A DNA stretch of 57,820 nucleotides from Deltaproteobacteria bacterium (GTDB lineage Bacteria > Myxococcota_A > UBA9160 > SZUA-336): positions 1 through 57,820 of the forward strand of contig JAJDAK010000090.1 of the NCBI GenBank assembly GCA_029261895.1. Reading direction: 5' to 3'. The notes below the pieces were generated by a model that was given only the letters and a program-made list of their open reading frames with translations, made no database searches and was not told where the DNA came from. A program made the translations under genes and the position numbers. This document shows, in pieces, positions 1-12,000 of the stretch (position 1 is the stretch's first letter; every line of letters begins with the position of its first letter).

Positions 1-1
1 C

Positions 2-3000
2 AGCGACCTTGCCGCGGGTGAAACCGTCATCATCTCGGGTTTGAACTTCACCGCGTTCACCACCGTCGAAGCCGCAGACAATCTCGAACTCGTCGTCTCC
101 GGTGACGGCACCGCCGCCACCAACGACGAAGACAGCGCCACGGTCACCATCGGTGCGCCCACGATGGCATCCGCCGCAAACCAAGGGTTTGCGGTTGGAG
201 ATCCTATTACCGCAATCAGCGCCGTCACCGTGACGGAGAGCGGTACTGCAGCGGGCATCACTGCAACCGGCGACATCCGCATTCGGATTCCGTCTGGTTT
301 CGGAATGACGTGGGATAACTCGGATACCACCGCAACCATCACCGGTACCGCGTCGACCAAGGTAGCCACCACCGTGAGCTACGAGAGTTCTGACTCCGTG
401 CTCTGGGTCAACGTCACTACCGACCTTGCCGCGGGTGAAACCGTCATCATCTCGGGTTTGAACTTCACCGCGTTCACCACCGTCGAAGCCGCAAATAATC
501 TCGAACTCGTCGTTTCGGGCAATGGCAGTAACAATACCAACGACGAAGACAGCGGTACGATCACGATCGGTTCACCGACGATGGCATCGGCGGCAAATCA
601 GGTCTTCGCGCTCGGAAGCAATGCAACGGCCATCAGCGCCATCACCGTCACCGAAGACGGAACCGCGGCCGCCATTACCGCGTCAAATGACATCCGCATC
701 CGCATCCCGACCGGCTTCGGCATGCTCTGGGATAACTCGGATACCACCGCCACCATCACCGGTACCGCCTCCGCCAAAGTCGCAACCACCGTAAGCTACG
801 AAAGCTCCGACTCCGTGCTTTGGGTTAACGTCACCACCGACCTCGCTGCGGGCGAAACCGTCATCATCTCCGGCCTAAATTTCAAGACCTTCTCGACCGC
901 GGAAGCCGCGGACAACCTCGAGCTTGTGGTTTCAGGCAGCGCTAGCAATGCCACCAACGACGAAGACAGTGCCACGATTGCGATTGGATCCGCGACGATG
1001 GCGTCAGCGGCGAATCAGGTCTTCGCGCTGAGCAGTGGCGCGCAGAGCATTCAGGCCATCACGGTTACAGACGACGCCACTACGGCTAGCATCACCGCGG
1101 CCAGTGATGTCCGCATACGTATTCCATCAGGCTTTAGCATGACTTGGGATACCTCGGATACCACAGCGACCATCGCCGGTACTGCGTCCAGCAAGGTCGC
1201 GACCACGGTGAGCTATGAAAGTTCCGACTCCGTGCTTTGGGTTAACGTAACGACAGATCTCGCCGCGGGTGAAACGATCATCATCTCAGGACTCAATTTC
1301 GCGAACTTCACAGCAGTGAATACCGCAGACAACTTGGAACTCGTCGTTACCGGAAGCGCGAGCGACGCCACCAACGATGAAGATAGCACCACGATCACGA
1401 TCGCGGCGCCAACTATCGCTTCCTCGGGAAATCAGACGTTCTCAGTCGGCGATCCCGCCACAGCCATCGCACCCATCGCGTACAACGAGGACAGTAAGGG
1501 CGGCGTCGCAACCACAGCAAATGACATCCGCATTCGGATCCCAACCGGCTTCGGCATGCTCTGGGATACCAGTGATACCGCCGCCACGATAAACGGCCCT
1601 AACTCGGACAAGGTAAGCGCCACCGTCGCTTACGAGCTAGGTGGACAAGTACTCGTCATCGACGTCACGACTGATTTCGCGACTAGCGATGCATTTTCGA
1701 TTTCAGATCTCAAGTTCACGTCTTTTACCACTGCCGAAGCCGCCGACAATCTTGAGCTCGTCGTCACCGGTGGTGCGAGTGATACCACGAATGACGACGA
1801 TAGTATGACGATTGCGATCGGTTCGCCCACCATGGCATCTGCGGCCAATCAGACCTTTGCCGTCGGCGATCCCGCAACCGCGATCAGCACAATTACGGTG
1901 ACGGAGGATGGAACCACCGCAGCCATCACCGCAGGTAACGACATCCGCATCCGCATTCCCACGGGCTTTGGCATGGTCTGGGATAACTCCGATACCACTG
2001 CGACCATCACAGGGACCGCATCCAGTAAAGTCGCGACCACCGTGAGCTACGAGAGCTCCGACTCCGTGCTCTGGGTCAACGTCACCAGCGACCTTGCCGC
2101 GGGTGAAACCGTCATCATTTCCGGGTTGAACTTTACGACGTTCTCCACCGCTGAGGCCGCAGATAACCTGGAGCTTGTGGTCTCTGGTAATGGCGGCAAT
2201 GCCACCAACGACGAAGACAGTTCTACCATCTCGATCGGTTCACCCACGATGGCTTCGGCGGCGAATCAGGTTTTCGCTCTAAACGATGGTGCCACCGCGA
2301 TCTCGGCCATCACCGTGACCGATGACGCAACCTCCGCAAGTATTACCGCGAGCAACGACATCCGCATCCGCATTCCGAGCGGGTTCAGCATGACGTGGGA
2401 TAACTCAGATACCACCGCGGTCATCACCGGTACCGCATCGACCAAGGTCAGTACGACCGTCAGTTACGAGAGCTCCGACTCCGTGCTCTGGGTCAACGTC
2501 ACCACCGACCTCGCCGCGGGCGAGACGGTCATCATCTCGGGATTGAATTTCACCGCTTTCACCGTGGCCGAAGCCGCCGACAATCTCGAATTGGTCGTTT
2601 CCGGCAATGCGGCCAATGCAACCAATGACGAAGACAGTGCGACCATCGCGACCGGTGCACCCACACTCGCGTCTGCAGCAAATCAGGCGTTCGCGGTGGG
2701 CGACTCTGCAACCGCCATCTCAGCCGCCACTGTTACCGACGGTGCGGTCGCGACCATCACCGCCTCAAACGACATTCGTATTCGGATTCCAACCGGCTTC
2801 GGCATGGTTTGGGATAACTCGGATACCACCGCTACCATCACCGGGACCGCATCGACCAAGGTCGCGACCACCGTCAGTTACGAGAGCTCTGACTCTGTGC
2901 TCTGGGTCAATGTCACAACGGATTTAGCAGCGGGCGAAACCGTCATCATCTCAGGATTGAACTTCACCACATTCTCTACCGCAGAGGCCGCGGACAACCT

Positions 3001-6000
3001 CGAACTCGTCGTCTCGGGCAACGGCAGCAACGCGACCAACGATGAGGACGCCAATACGATCAGCATCGGTGCACCTACGATGCTCTCGGCAGCAAACCAA
3101 ACGTTTGCGTTGTCAGGACCGGCGACCGCGATCTCGGCCATCACCGTAACCGATGACACCAATCCCGCCATCACCGCCGCAAACGACATTCGCATCCGCA
3201 TCCCGACCGGCTTTGGCATGGTCTGGGATAACACGGATGTGACGGCGACCATCACCGGGACCGCCTCGGCCAAGGTCGCGACCACGGTCAGTTACGAAGC
3301 CTCTGACTCCGTGCTCTGGGTCAACGTCACGACGGACCTCGCCGCCAGTGAAACCGTCATCATCTCCGGACTCAACTTCACCACGTTCTCGACTGCCGAG
3401 GCCGCCGATAATCTCGAGCTCGTGGTTTCCGGATCATCGGGTGGTACCGCTGTGGATGATGACAACAACACGATCGCAATCGGTGCACCCACGATGGCTT
3501 CCGCGGCGAACCAAAACTTCGCGCTGAGCGACCCCGCAACCGCGATTAGCGCGATCACGGTGACCGACGACGGAACCTCTGCCGCCATCACCGCAGGTAA
3601 CGACATCCGCATCCGTATTCCCACGGGCTTTGGCATGGTCTGGGACAATACGGACGTGACGGCGACCATCACCGGCACTGCATCGAGCAAAGTCGCGACC
3701 ACGGTCAGCTACGAGAGTTCTGACTCAGTCCTCTGGGTCAACGTCACCACCGATCTGGCCGCGGGGGAAACCGTCATCATCTCCGGCTTGAACTTCACGA
3801 CGTTCTCGACCGCGGAGGCCGCCGACAACCTCGAACTCGTGGTTTCAGGCAACGGTGGGAACGCGACCAACGACGAAGATAGCTCGACGATCACGATCGG
3901 CTCGCCAACCATGGCTTCAGCGGCCAATCAGACCTTCGCCTTAAATGATGGTGCAACCGCAATCTCAGCCATCACGGTAACCGATGACGCGACCTCCGCA
4001 TCCATCACCGCGAGCAATGATATTCGTATCCGCGTCCCGAGTGGCTTCAGCATGACGTGGGATAATTCGGACGTCACCGCGGTCATCACCGGTACCGCTT
4101 CGTCCAAGGTTTCTACAACGGTCAGCTACGAGAGTTCTGACTCAGTCCTCTGGGTCAACGTCACCACGGACCTCGCTGCGGGCGAAACCGTCATCATTTC
4201 CGGGTTGAACTTCACGACATTCTCGACCGCGGAAGCTGCGGACAATCTTGAACTCGTGGTCTCCGGCAATGCGGCCAATGCGACCAACGACGAAGACAGT
4301 GCAACGATTGCGATCGGCGCACCCACGTTGGCTTCGGCCGCCAACCAGGCGTTCGCCGTGGGCGATCCCATAACCGCTATCTCGGCGATAACTGTGACGG
4401 ACGACGCCACCACAGCAAGCATCACCGCGTCGAATGACATTCGGATCCGCATCCCGAGCGGCTTCAGCATGACGTGGGACAATTCGGATGTCACCGCGAC
4501 GATCACGGGAACCGGGTCGAGCAAAGTTGCGACTACCGTCAGTTACGAGAGCTCGGACTCCGTACTTTGGGTCAATGTCACAACGGATTTAGCAGCGGGC
4601 GAGACCGTCATCATCTCGGGACTGAACTTCACAAGCTTCAGTACAGCGGAAAATGCCGACAATCTCGAACTCGTGATCTCGGGAGGTGCAAGCAACAACA
4701 CCAATGATGAGGACAGCAGCACGATTCGTATCGGTTCGCCCACCATGGCTTCCGCGGCCAACCAGACCTTCACGATCAGCGACCCCGCCACGGCGATCAG
4801 CACGATTACGGTAACCGATGATGGAACCTCACCCACGATCACGGCTGCGAACGATATTCGCATTCGCATCCCGAGCGGCTTCAGCATGACCTGGGACAAT
4901 TCAGACGTCACCGCAGTGATCACAGGAACGGCATCTGCAAAGGTCGCCACCACGGTCAGTTACGAGAGCTCGGACTCCGTACTTTGGGTCAATGTCACAA
5001 CCGATTTGGCAGCGGGTGAGACCGTCATTATCTCCGGTCTGAACTTCGCAAACTTCACCACAGGTGAAACCGCAGACAATCTCGAACTCGTGGTTTCCGG
5101 CAGCGCGGGTAACGCGACCAATGACGAAGACAGCAACACGATCGCAATCGGTGGCGCGACCGTCGCATCAGCCGCCGCACAAACCTTTGCAGTAGGTGAT
5201 CCCGCGACCGCTATTTCGACGATCACGGTTACCGAAGATTCGGGTACGGCGACGATCACCGCCGCTAACGATATTCGCATCCGCATTCCAACGGGTTTTG
5301 CGATGGAATGGGATACCACCGACGTAACCGCGACCATTACCGGAACCGCATCGGCCAAAGTCGCGACCACCGTGAGCTACGAGAGCTCCGGTCAGGTGCT
5401 ATGGGTCAACGTCACCACAGATCTGGCCACAAGCGAGACCGTCATCATCTCTGGCCTCAGCTTCACGAGTTTCACCACGGCGGAGGTAGCGGACAACCTC
5501 GAACTAGTAACTTCGGGATCTGCGGGCGGCTCAACCACAGATGAGGACTCTCAAACGATCGCAACCGGTGCACCCACCATGGCGTCCGCGGCCAATCAAG
5601 CCTTCGCCGTGGGTGACGCCGCGACCGCGATCAGCGCGATCACGGTCACGGATGACGGAACCAACGCGACCATCACTGCCACAAACGATATCCGCATTCG
5701 TATTCCGAGTACTTTCGCAATGGACTGGGATACCTCAGATGTCACCGCGACCATCACGGGAACCGCGTCGAGCAAAGTCGCCACCACCGTAAGCTATGAG
5801 AGTTCCGATCAGGTTCTCTACGTCAACGTCACAAGCGACCTCGCCGCGGGTGAGACCGTCATCATCTCCGGCCTGAACTTCGCAAACTTTGCCAATGCGG
5901 AAGCTACGGACAATCTAGAATTGGTCATCTCAGGCAACGCGAGTAACAGCACCAACGATGCGGATAGCGGAACGATCACGATCGGTGGCCCCACCATGGC

Positions 6001-9000
6001 ATCGGCAGCGAATCAATCCTTTGCCGTTGGAGACGGAAGTACCACGATTTCCGCCATCACCGTGACCGAAGACGGCACCGCAGCAGCCATCACAGCGAGT
6101 AACGATATTCGGATTCGTATTCCGAGCGGCTTCGGTATGACCTGGGATACCTCGGATGTCACCGCGGCGATCACAGGAACAGCATCTGCGAAGGTAGCCA
6201 CCACCGTCAGTTACGAGAGCTCGGATCAAGTGCTGTACATCAACGTGACCACCGATCTGGCCACCAGCGAAACGCTCATCATCTCAGGTCTCAGCTTCGC
6301 CAGCTTTACCACTGCGGAAGCCGCCGACAATCTGGAGCTGGTCGTTTCAGGCAACGCCAGCAACCCCACCAACGACGAAGACGCCAATACCATTCTGATC
6401 GGTTCGCCCACGTTGGTGTCCGCTGCGAATCAGACCTTCTCGATCGGCGCTTCCGCGACGCTGATTAGCGCCGCCACCGTGACGGATGATGGAACGTCCG
6501 CAACGATCACCGCCGCGAACGACATCCGTATCCGCATCCCGAGCGGCTTCAGCATGACCTGGGACAACTCGGACGTGACGGCAACCATCACCGGTACCGC
6601 ATCCGGCAAGGTCGCGACGACGGTGAGTTATGAGAGCTCCGATTCGGTGCTTTGGGTCAACGTGACCACCGATCTCGCTGCGGGTGAAACGGTCATCATC
6701 TCAGACCTAAGTTTCGCAAACTTCACCGCAGGCGAAGCCGCCGACAATCTCGAACTTGTGGTTTCAGGAGGCGCGGGCAACGCGACCAATGACGAGGACA
6801 GCCGAACAATCGCGATCGGCGGTGCCACGATTGCATCTGCGGCGAATCAGACCTTCGCCTTGGGCTCACCCGCAACGGCGATCCAAACCCTTACGCTCAC
6901 CGAGGACTCCGGTACCGCAACCGTAACGGCCGCCAACGATATCCGAATTCGTATCCCCACCGGTTTCGACATGATTTGGGATACAACGGACGTGACCGCC
7001 ACCATTGGGGGCACGGCTTCGGGCAAAGTAGCAACCACGGTTAGCTATGAAAGCTCGAACAAAGTTCTCTGGGTCAATGTCACGACGGACCTCTCCACCA
7101 GTGAAACCGTCACCATCTCCGGACTCAGCTTCACGAGTTTCAGCGCCGGAGAAGCCGCGGATAATCTAGAACTCGTGACCTCGGGATCTGCCGGCGGCTC
7201 GACCACCGACGAGGACGCGCAAACCATCGCCATCGGCGGGCCGACCATGGCGTCCGCCGCAAGCCAGGCCTTTGCACTGAATGATAGTTCCACAGTGATC
7301 TCCGCGATCACGGTCAGTGAAGATTCCACGACCGCCACGATTACAGCGGCAAACGATATCCGCATTCGTATTCCAAGCGGATTCGCCATGACATGGGATA
7401 CCACGGATGTAACCGTAGCCCTCGCAGGCTCTGCATCGAGCAAAGTGGCCACGACGGTGAGCTACGAGAGTTCAGACCAGGTGCTCTGGGTCAATGTGAC
7501 GACAGATCTGGCCGCGAGCGACACCCTCGTGATCTCTGGCCTGAGTTACGCGAACTTCACTACCACAGAAACCGCCGACAACCTCGAACTGGTTGTATCG
7601 GGCTCCGCAGGCAACGCAACCAACGACGAAGATAGCGCGACGATTTTGATCGCCGTCCCGACCCTGTCGAGCTCAAATCAGACCTTCACGGTTGGCGCCG
7701 CATCAACCGCGATCTCGGCAATTACCGTGACGGACAACGCCACCAACGCGCTGATCGATACGACCAACGATATCCGCATTCAGATACCGAGCGGATTTAG
7801 TATGACGTGGGATACCTCGGACGTGACCCCGACTCTCGCAGGCTCCGCGTCGGGCAAAGTAGCAGCAACAGTGAGCTATGAAAGTTCCGGCCAGATTCTG
7901 TACATCGATGTTACCACCGCCTTCGCGGCTGGCGAAACGCTCAGCATCTCAGCTCTCAGCTTCAATAACTTCACTGCGGTCGAATCCGCGGACAACCTCG
8001 AGCTCGTAATCGGTGGAAGTGGTGCTTCAGCGGCCGCAACAGATACGAACACGATTGCCATCAACGCGGGCTCAAGCGTAACCCTCAGCGGTACACTCTA
8101 CGATGATGCCGACCGAGACAGGGTCGTGGACTCAGGCGAAGCCCTAAGCGGTGCGATCGTGACGGTCTACGGCGCCGGCGTGGACACGATTCTCGGCACC
8201 GCGGACGATACGACCGTCGGCACGACTACGACCAACGGATCGGGTGCGTACTCGATTGGCAGCATCAGTCCGGCAACGATTCTCATCGAAGTCCAAGCCG
8301 CGAACTCAAACTACGTAACGCAGAGCCTGGTATCGACGCTTTCTACCAATACCACCCAGAATATCCGTGTCGTGATCGATCCCGCGGGTATCGTCTACGA
8401 CACGGTGAGCAAGACACCGATCGAAGGCGCAACGGTCAGCATCTACCAGGATCTCGATGCCAGCGGAACCTACAATGGCGCCGACCCACTCACTCCAGCG
8501 TATCAGAAGGTCACCACTTCGGATGGTCGCTACGCATGGCTAACCGCGAGCAACGAGTCTTACGTCATCGTCGTGACGCCACCGAGCGCGGACTATATAT
8601 TCCCATCAGCGACTATTCTGCCGACGACCGCACCCGATCCATTGTCAGCAGGCCTAAACGATAACGACGGCCTTGCCACGGGCGTTTACTATACGGCGTT
8701 CCGATTTATCGCTTCGAGTGGCGATCTCATCGGCAACGACATTCCACTCGACGGACCGAGCGGTGGATCCGTGCTGCTATCGAAGGCAGTGAACAAACGC
8801 GAAGCATCGATTGGCGACATGGTCCGCTATACGCTCACGCTTGAGAATACGAGTGGTGGAACGCTCTCGGCAATCAAGGTTAAAGACATCATTCCGGCCG
8901 GGTTCAGTTATGTGAATAGTTCCGGTCTCTTGACTCGCACCGGAAACACCGCGGTACCCATCGATGCCATTGGTCAGCGCCCCATCGAATTCCGGAACAT

Positions 9001-12000
9001 CTCCCTCAGCACCGCTGAAACCATTACCATCTCTTACCTGCTCCGCATCAGCCCGGGCGTGGTTCCCGCGGAGTACCCCAATACCGCGTCGGTGCACGCT
9101 GCGTTTGGCGCACAGATCAGTAATACAGCCGTGCGCAAGATTCAGATCGTGCTCGACCCCATCCTGCAGCAGTCCACGCTGCTCGGAAAGGTCTTCCACG
9201 ATGTGGACGGTGACGGATTCCAAGACCCCGCACGCGCGACCAAGGTGATGGTCCGTGGGGGCGTGCCATCCCAGAAGGCGTACGTGCCTAACACAACGAC
9301 GATTTCGCGCTTTGGTGAGACTCCGCGCCGGGTCGATGATGTGGATGGCGTACCGCCTCTTGTCCAGGGCATCGAGTTGGGGAAGATCCCAGGTCGACGC
9401 AGCACGGTCGACTCAATCACGAACCACCAGATCATTATTCGTTCGGAACTCAATAGCCCGAAGCTCTCGCCGATCCTCGTCACGTCTGACGAAGGTAGTC
9501 GAATCTACGTATCGCCGAACAGTAGACTCAAGTACGCGCACGTCGACGATAAGAAGAAGGGCTTGACCGGCCAGAACCTGGTGGTCTCGCGCGAGATCGA
9601 ACAGCTCGGCGATCGAACCATGCTCAAGATCACGGTGGCGAACTTCGGGATCGAAGAGGAAGGCCTACCTGGTGTGCGCATGGCGATGGCCACTGGATTG
9701 GTCGTGATCTCCGACGCAATAGGCCGCTTCCATGTTGCCGATGTTGATGGCGGCCGTTGGGACCGGGGCCGGAACCTCGTGTTCAAGGTCGATCCTATGA
9801 CGTTGCCACTCGGCACTCGATTTACCACGGAGAACCCAAGAATCGTCCGTGTGACTCAGGGCATGGCGACCAAGCTGAACTTCGGTGTGCAGCTGCCGCG
9901 AAGTACCGAAACCCATGGCTACACGCCCGTCACGATCGGCGAAAACGCATTCGATGCGAGAACTGGAGCGGTCAAACCTGACTTCGCACCTTCTATCCAG
10001 CAGCTCGCAGAAGTGATCACCCAGCAAGGCGGCGGGCGCATCGTGCTATCTAAGGACCGCGACCCTCGCAGCAGCGAAACCAGCGTCGCCCAAACCGACA
10101 GCGTTGAGAACCTGCAACTGAGCCTACAGAAATATCTGCGGCCGGACGTCCTCGCCAATATCACAGTGGTTCACGATGGCAGTGAGCATTCCACCGACCC
10201 GGATTCGTTGCCCGCGTTCTCCAATCGACATCAGCTATCGGTGGATGATGCTTACCCACTCGATCTCACCGGTTCCTGGCCGCTGCGTATTGAAGGCGGC
10301 GGAATGATCTGGGCCACCGAGGACCCAGCGGTGACTGATCCACAGCTCAATATCCTCGCGACGGAGAACGCACAGGTCATCGGCAACCAAATCGCCACGC
10401 CCGTTCGCTTTCGCACTTACACCAACTATGGCGCGTTCATCGACCGTTGGGAGTTGGTGATCCGTAAGGCATCCACCATCACCTTGCCCAAAGTGATCCG
10501 CACGATTCATGGCACGGGGCTCAGCTTCTCGGACCCAATTCTATGGGACGGTTCGGTGGACGTACCTGCCGAGTTCAACGCGGGCGATGAGCTTCAGTAC
10601 CTGCTGCGTGTCTACGACAGCGAAGGCCGTATGGATGAGACCGACGCTCAAGCGCTGGCATTGGTCAGTGCGAAGGAGCCATCAGGCGATAGCGCCACCG
10701 GATTCGACTACTGCGAGAGCAACGCGATTCCGGGTCTCGATATCTACGGAAGCAGCAACCTCGCGTCACAGACGATCCCGATTCAGGGTAGTCGCATGCG
10801 CATCCAAGGTAAAAACATCTCACCGAACCAGCGGGTTTTCATCGCGGGCGAACGTGTACCGGTAAATCGCGAAAACCTTTTCGTGATCGATAAGATTCTG
10901 CCCGTCGGTAGCTACCAGATCGATATCCGGCTCGATGACTGCGAAGGACATGTTTGGGAACGTCATCCAGACTTCGACGTTGAAGGCACCTACTACTTCC
11001 TGGTTGGGCTCACCGACCTGACCGGTAGCGTAAACAGCTTCTCCGGAAACTTGGAATCATTGGGTGATGACGATAGTTACGACGATACGGTTTCAATCGA
11101 TGGTCGCATCGCGTTCTATCTAAAGGCCAAGGTAAAGGGCAAGTACCTCGTTACGGCGCAACTGGATACGCGAGAACAGAGCATCGGGAACCTGCTGCGC
11201 AATATTCACCGACAGGACCCGCAGTCGATGTTCAGACACCTCGACCCCGAAAAACATTATGCCGTATACGGCGATGGGTCCACCTCGTACGCCGACGTCA
11301 ACACAATGGGCAAGTTCTACGTTCATGTCGCCTGGGACCACTCGCAGTTCCTCTGGGGCAACTACGACACGGGTTTCACGGGAACCGAACTCGCGCAATT
11401 CAATCGATCGCTCTATGGCGCTAAGGTCGACTACAAGAGCACCGAAACCACGAAGCTCGGCGACCATAAGACAGAGTTCAAAGCCTTCGCCTCCGAGGCA
11501 CAAACCACACCGGGGCATAACGAGTTCGTCAGCACCGGCGGAAGCCTCTACTACTTAAAGCATAAGAACATCGTACCCGGCTCAGAGAAGATCCTGGTTG
11601 AAGTGAGGGATCAGAACAGCGGCCAGGTGATCTTCAATCAATCGCTCGAAGTGGGTACGGATTACGAGATCGATGATAGCGGGGGACGCATCACACTGAA
11701 GCGCCCACTCAGCCAGGTCACGGGTGACTCAGCGCCACCCATTATCAAGGACACGCCGGTCATCGGTAACGACGTCGTACTCATTGCGGACTATGAGTAC
11801 TTCCCGAGTGGCACGCTCAGCAACGATCTCACCTACGGTGGCCGTAGTAAGCGATGGGTGACAGACAATATCGCAGTTGGCGGCACCTACGTGGCCGAGA
11901 AGCGGAACGGTCAGGACTATCGCCTCTGGGGCACAGATGTCATGGTCAAATCAGAGGGCGGCAGCTATCTGAAGGCGGAATTCGCGCAATCTGACGCAAC

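Noticed and set aside
1..8060. CRISPR-like regular periodicity
   Set aside because: The period is 417 bp, the frame stays open throughout and there are no short identical repeats with unique spacers.
379..8064. Many 60-136-residue open frames on the minus strand and in other plus frames within the repeats
   Set aside because: They recur with the 417-bp period and are antisense or frame-shifted images of the repeat protein. They have no ribosome sites or family motifs.
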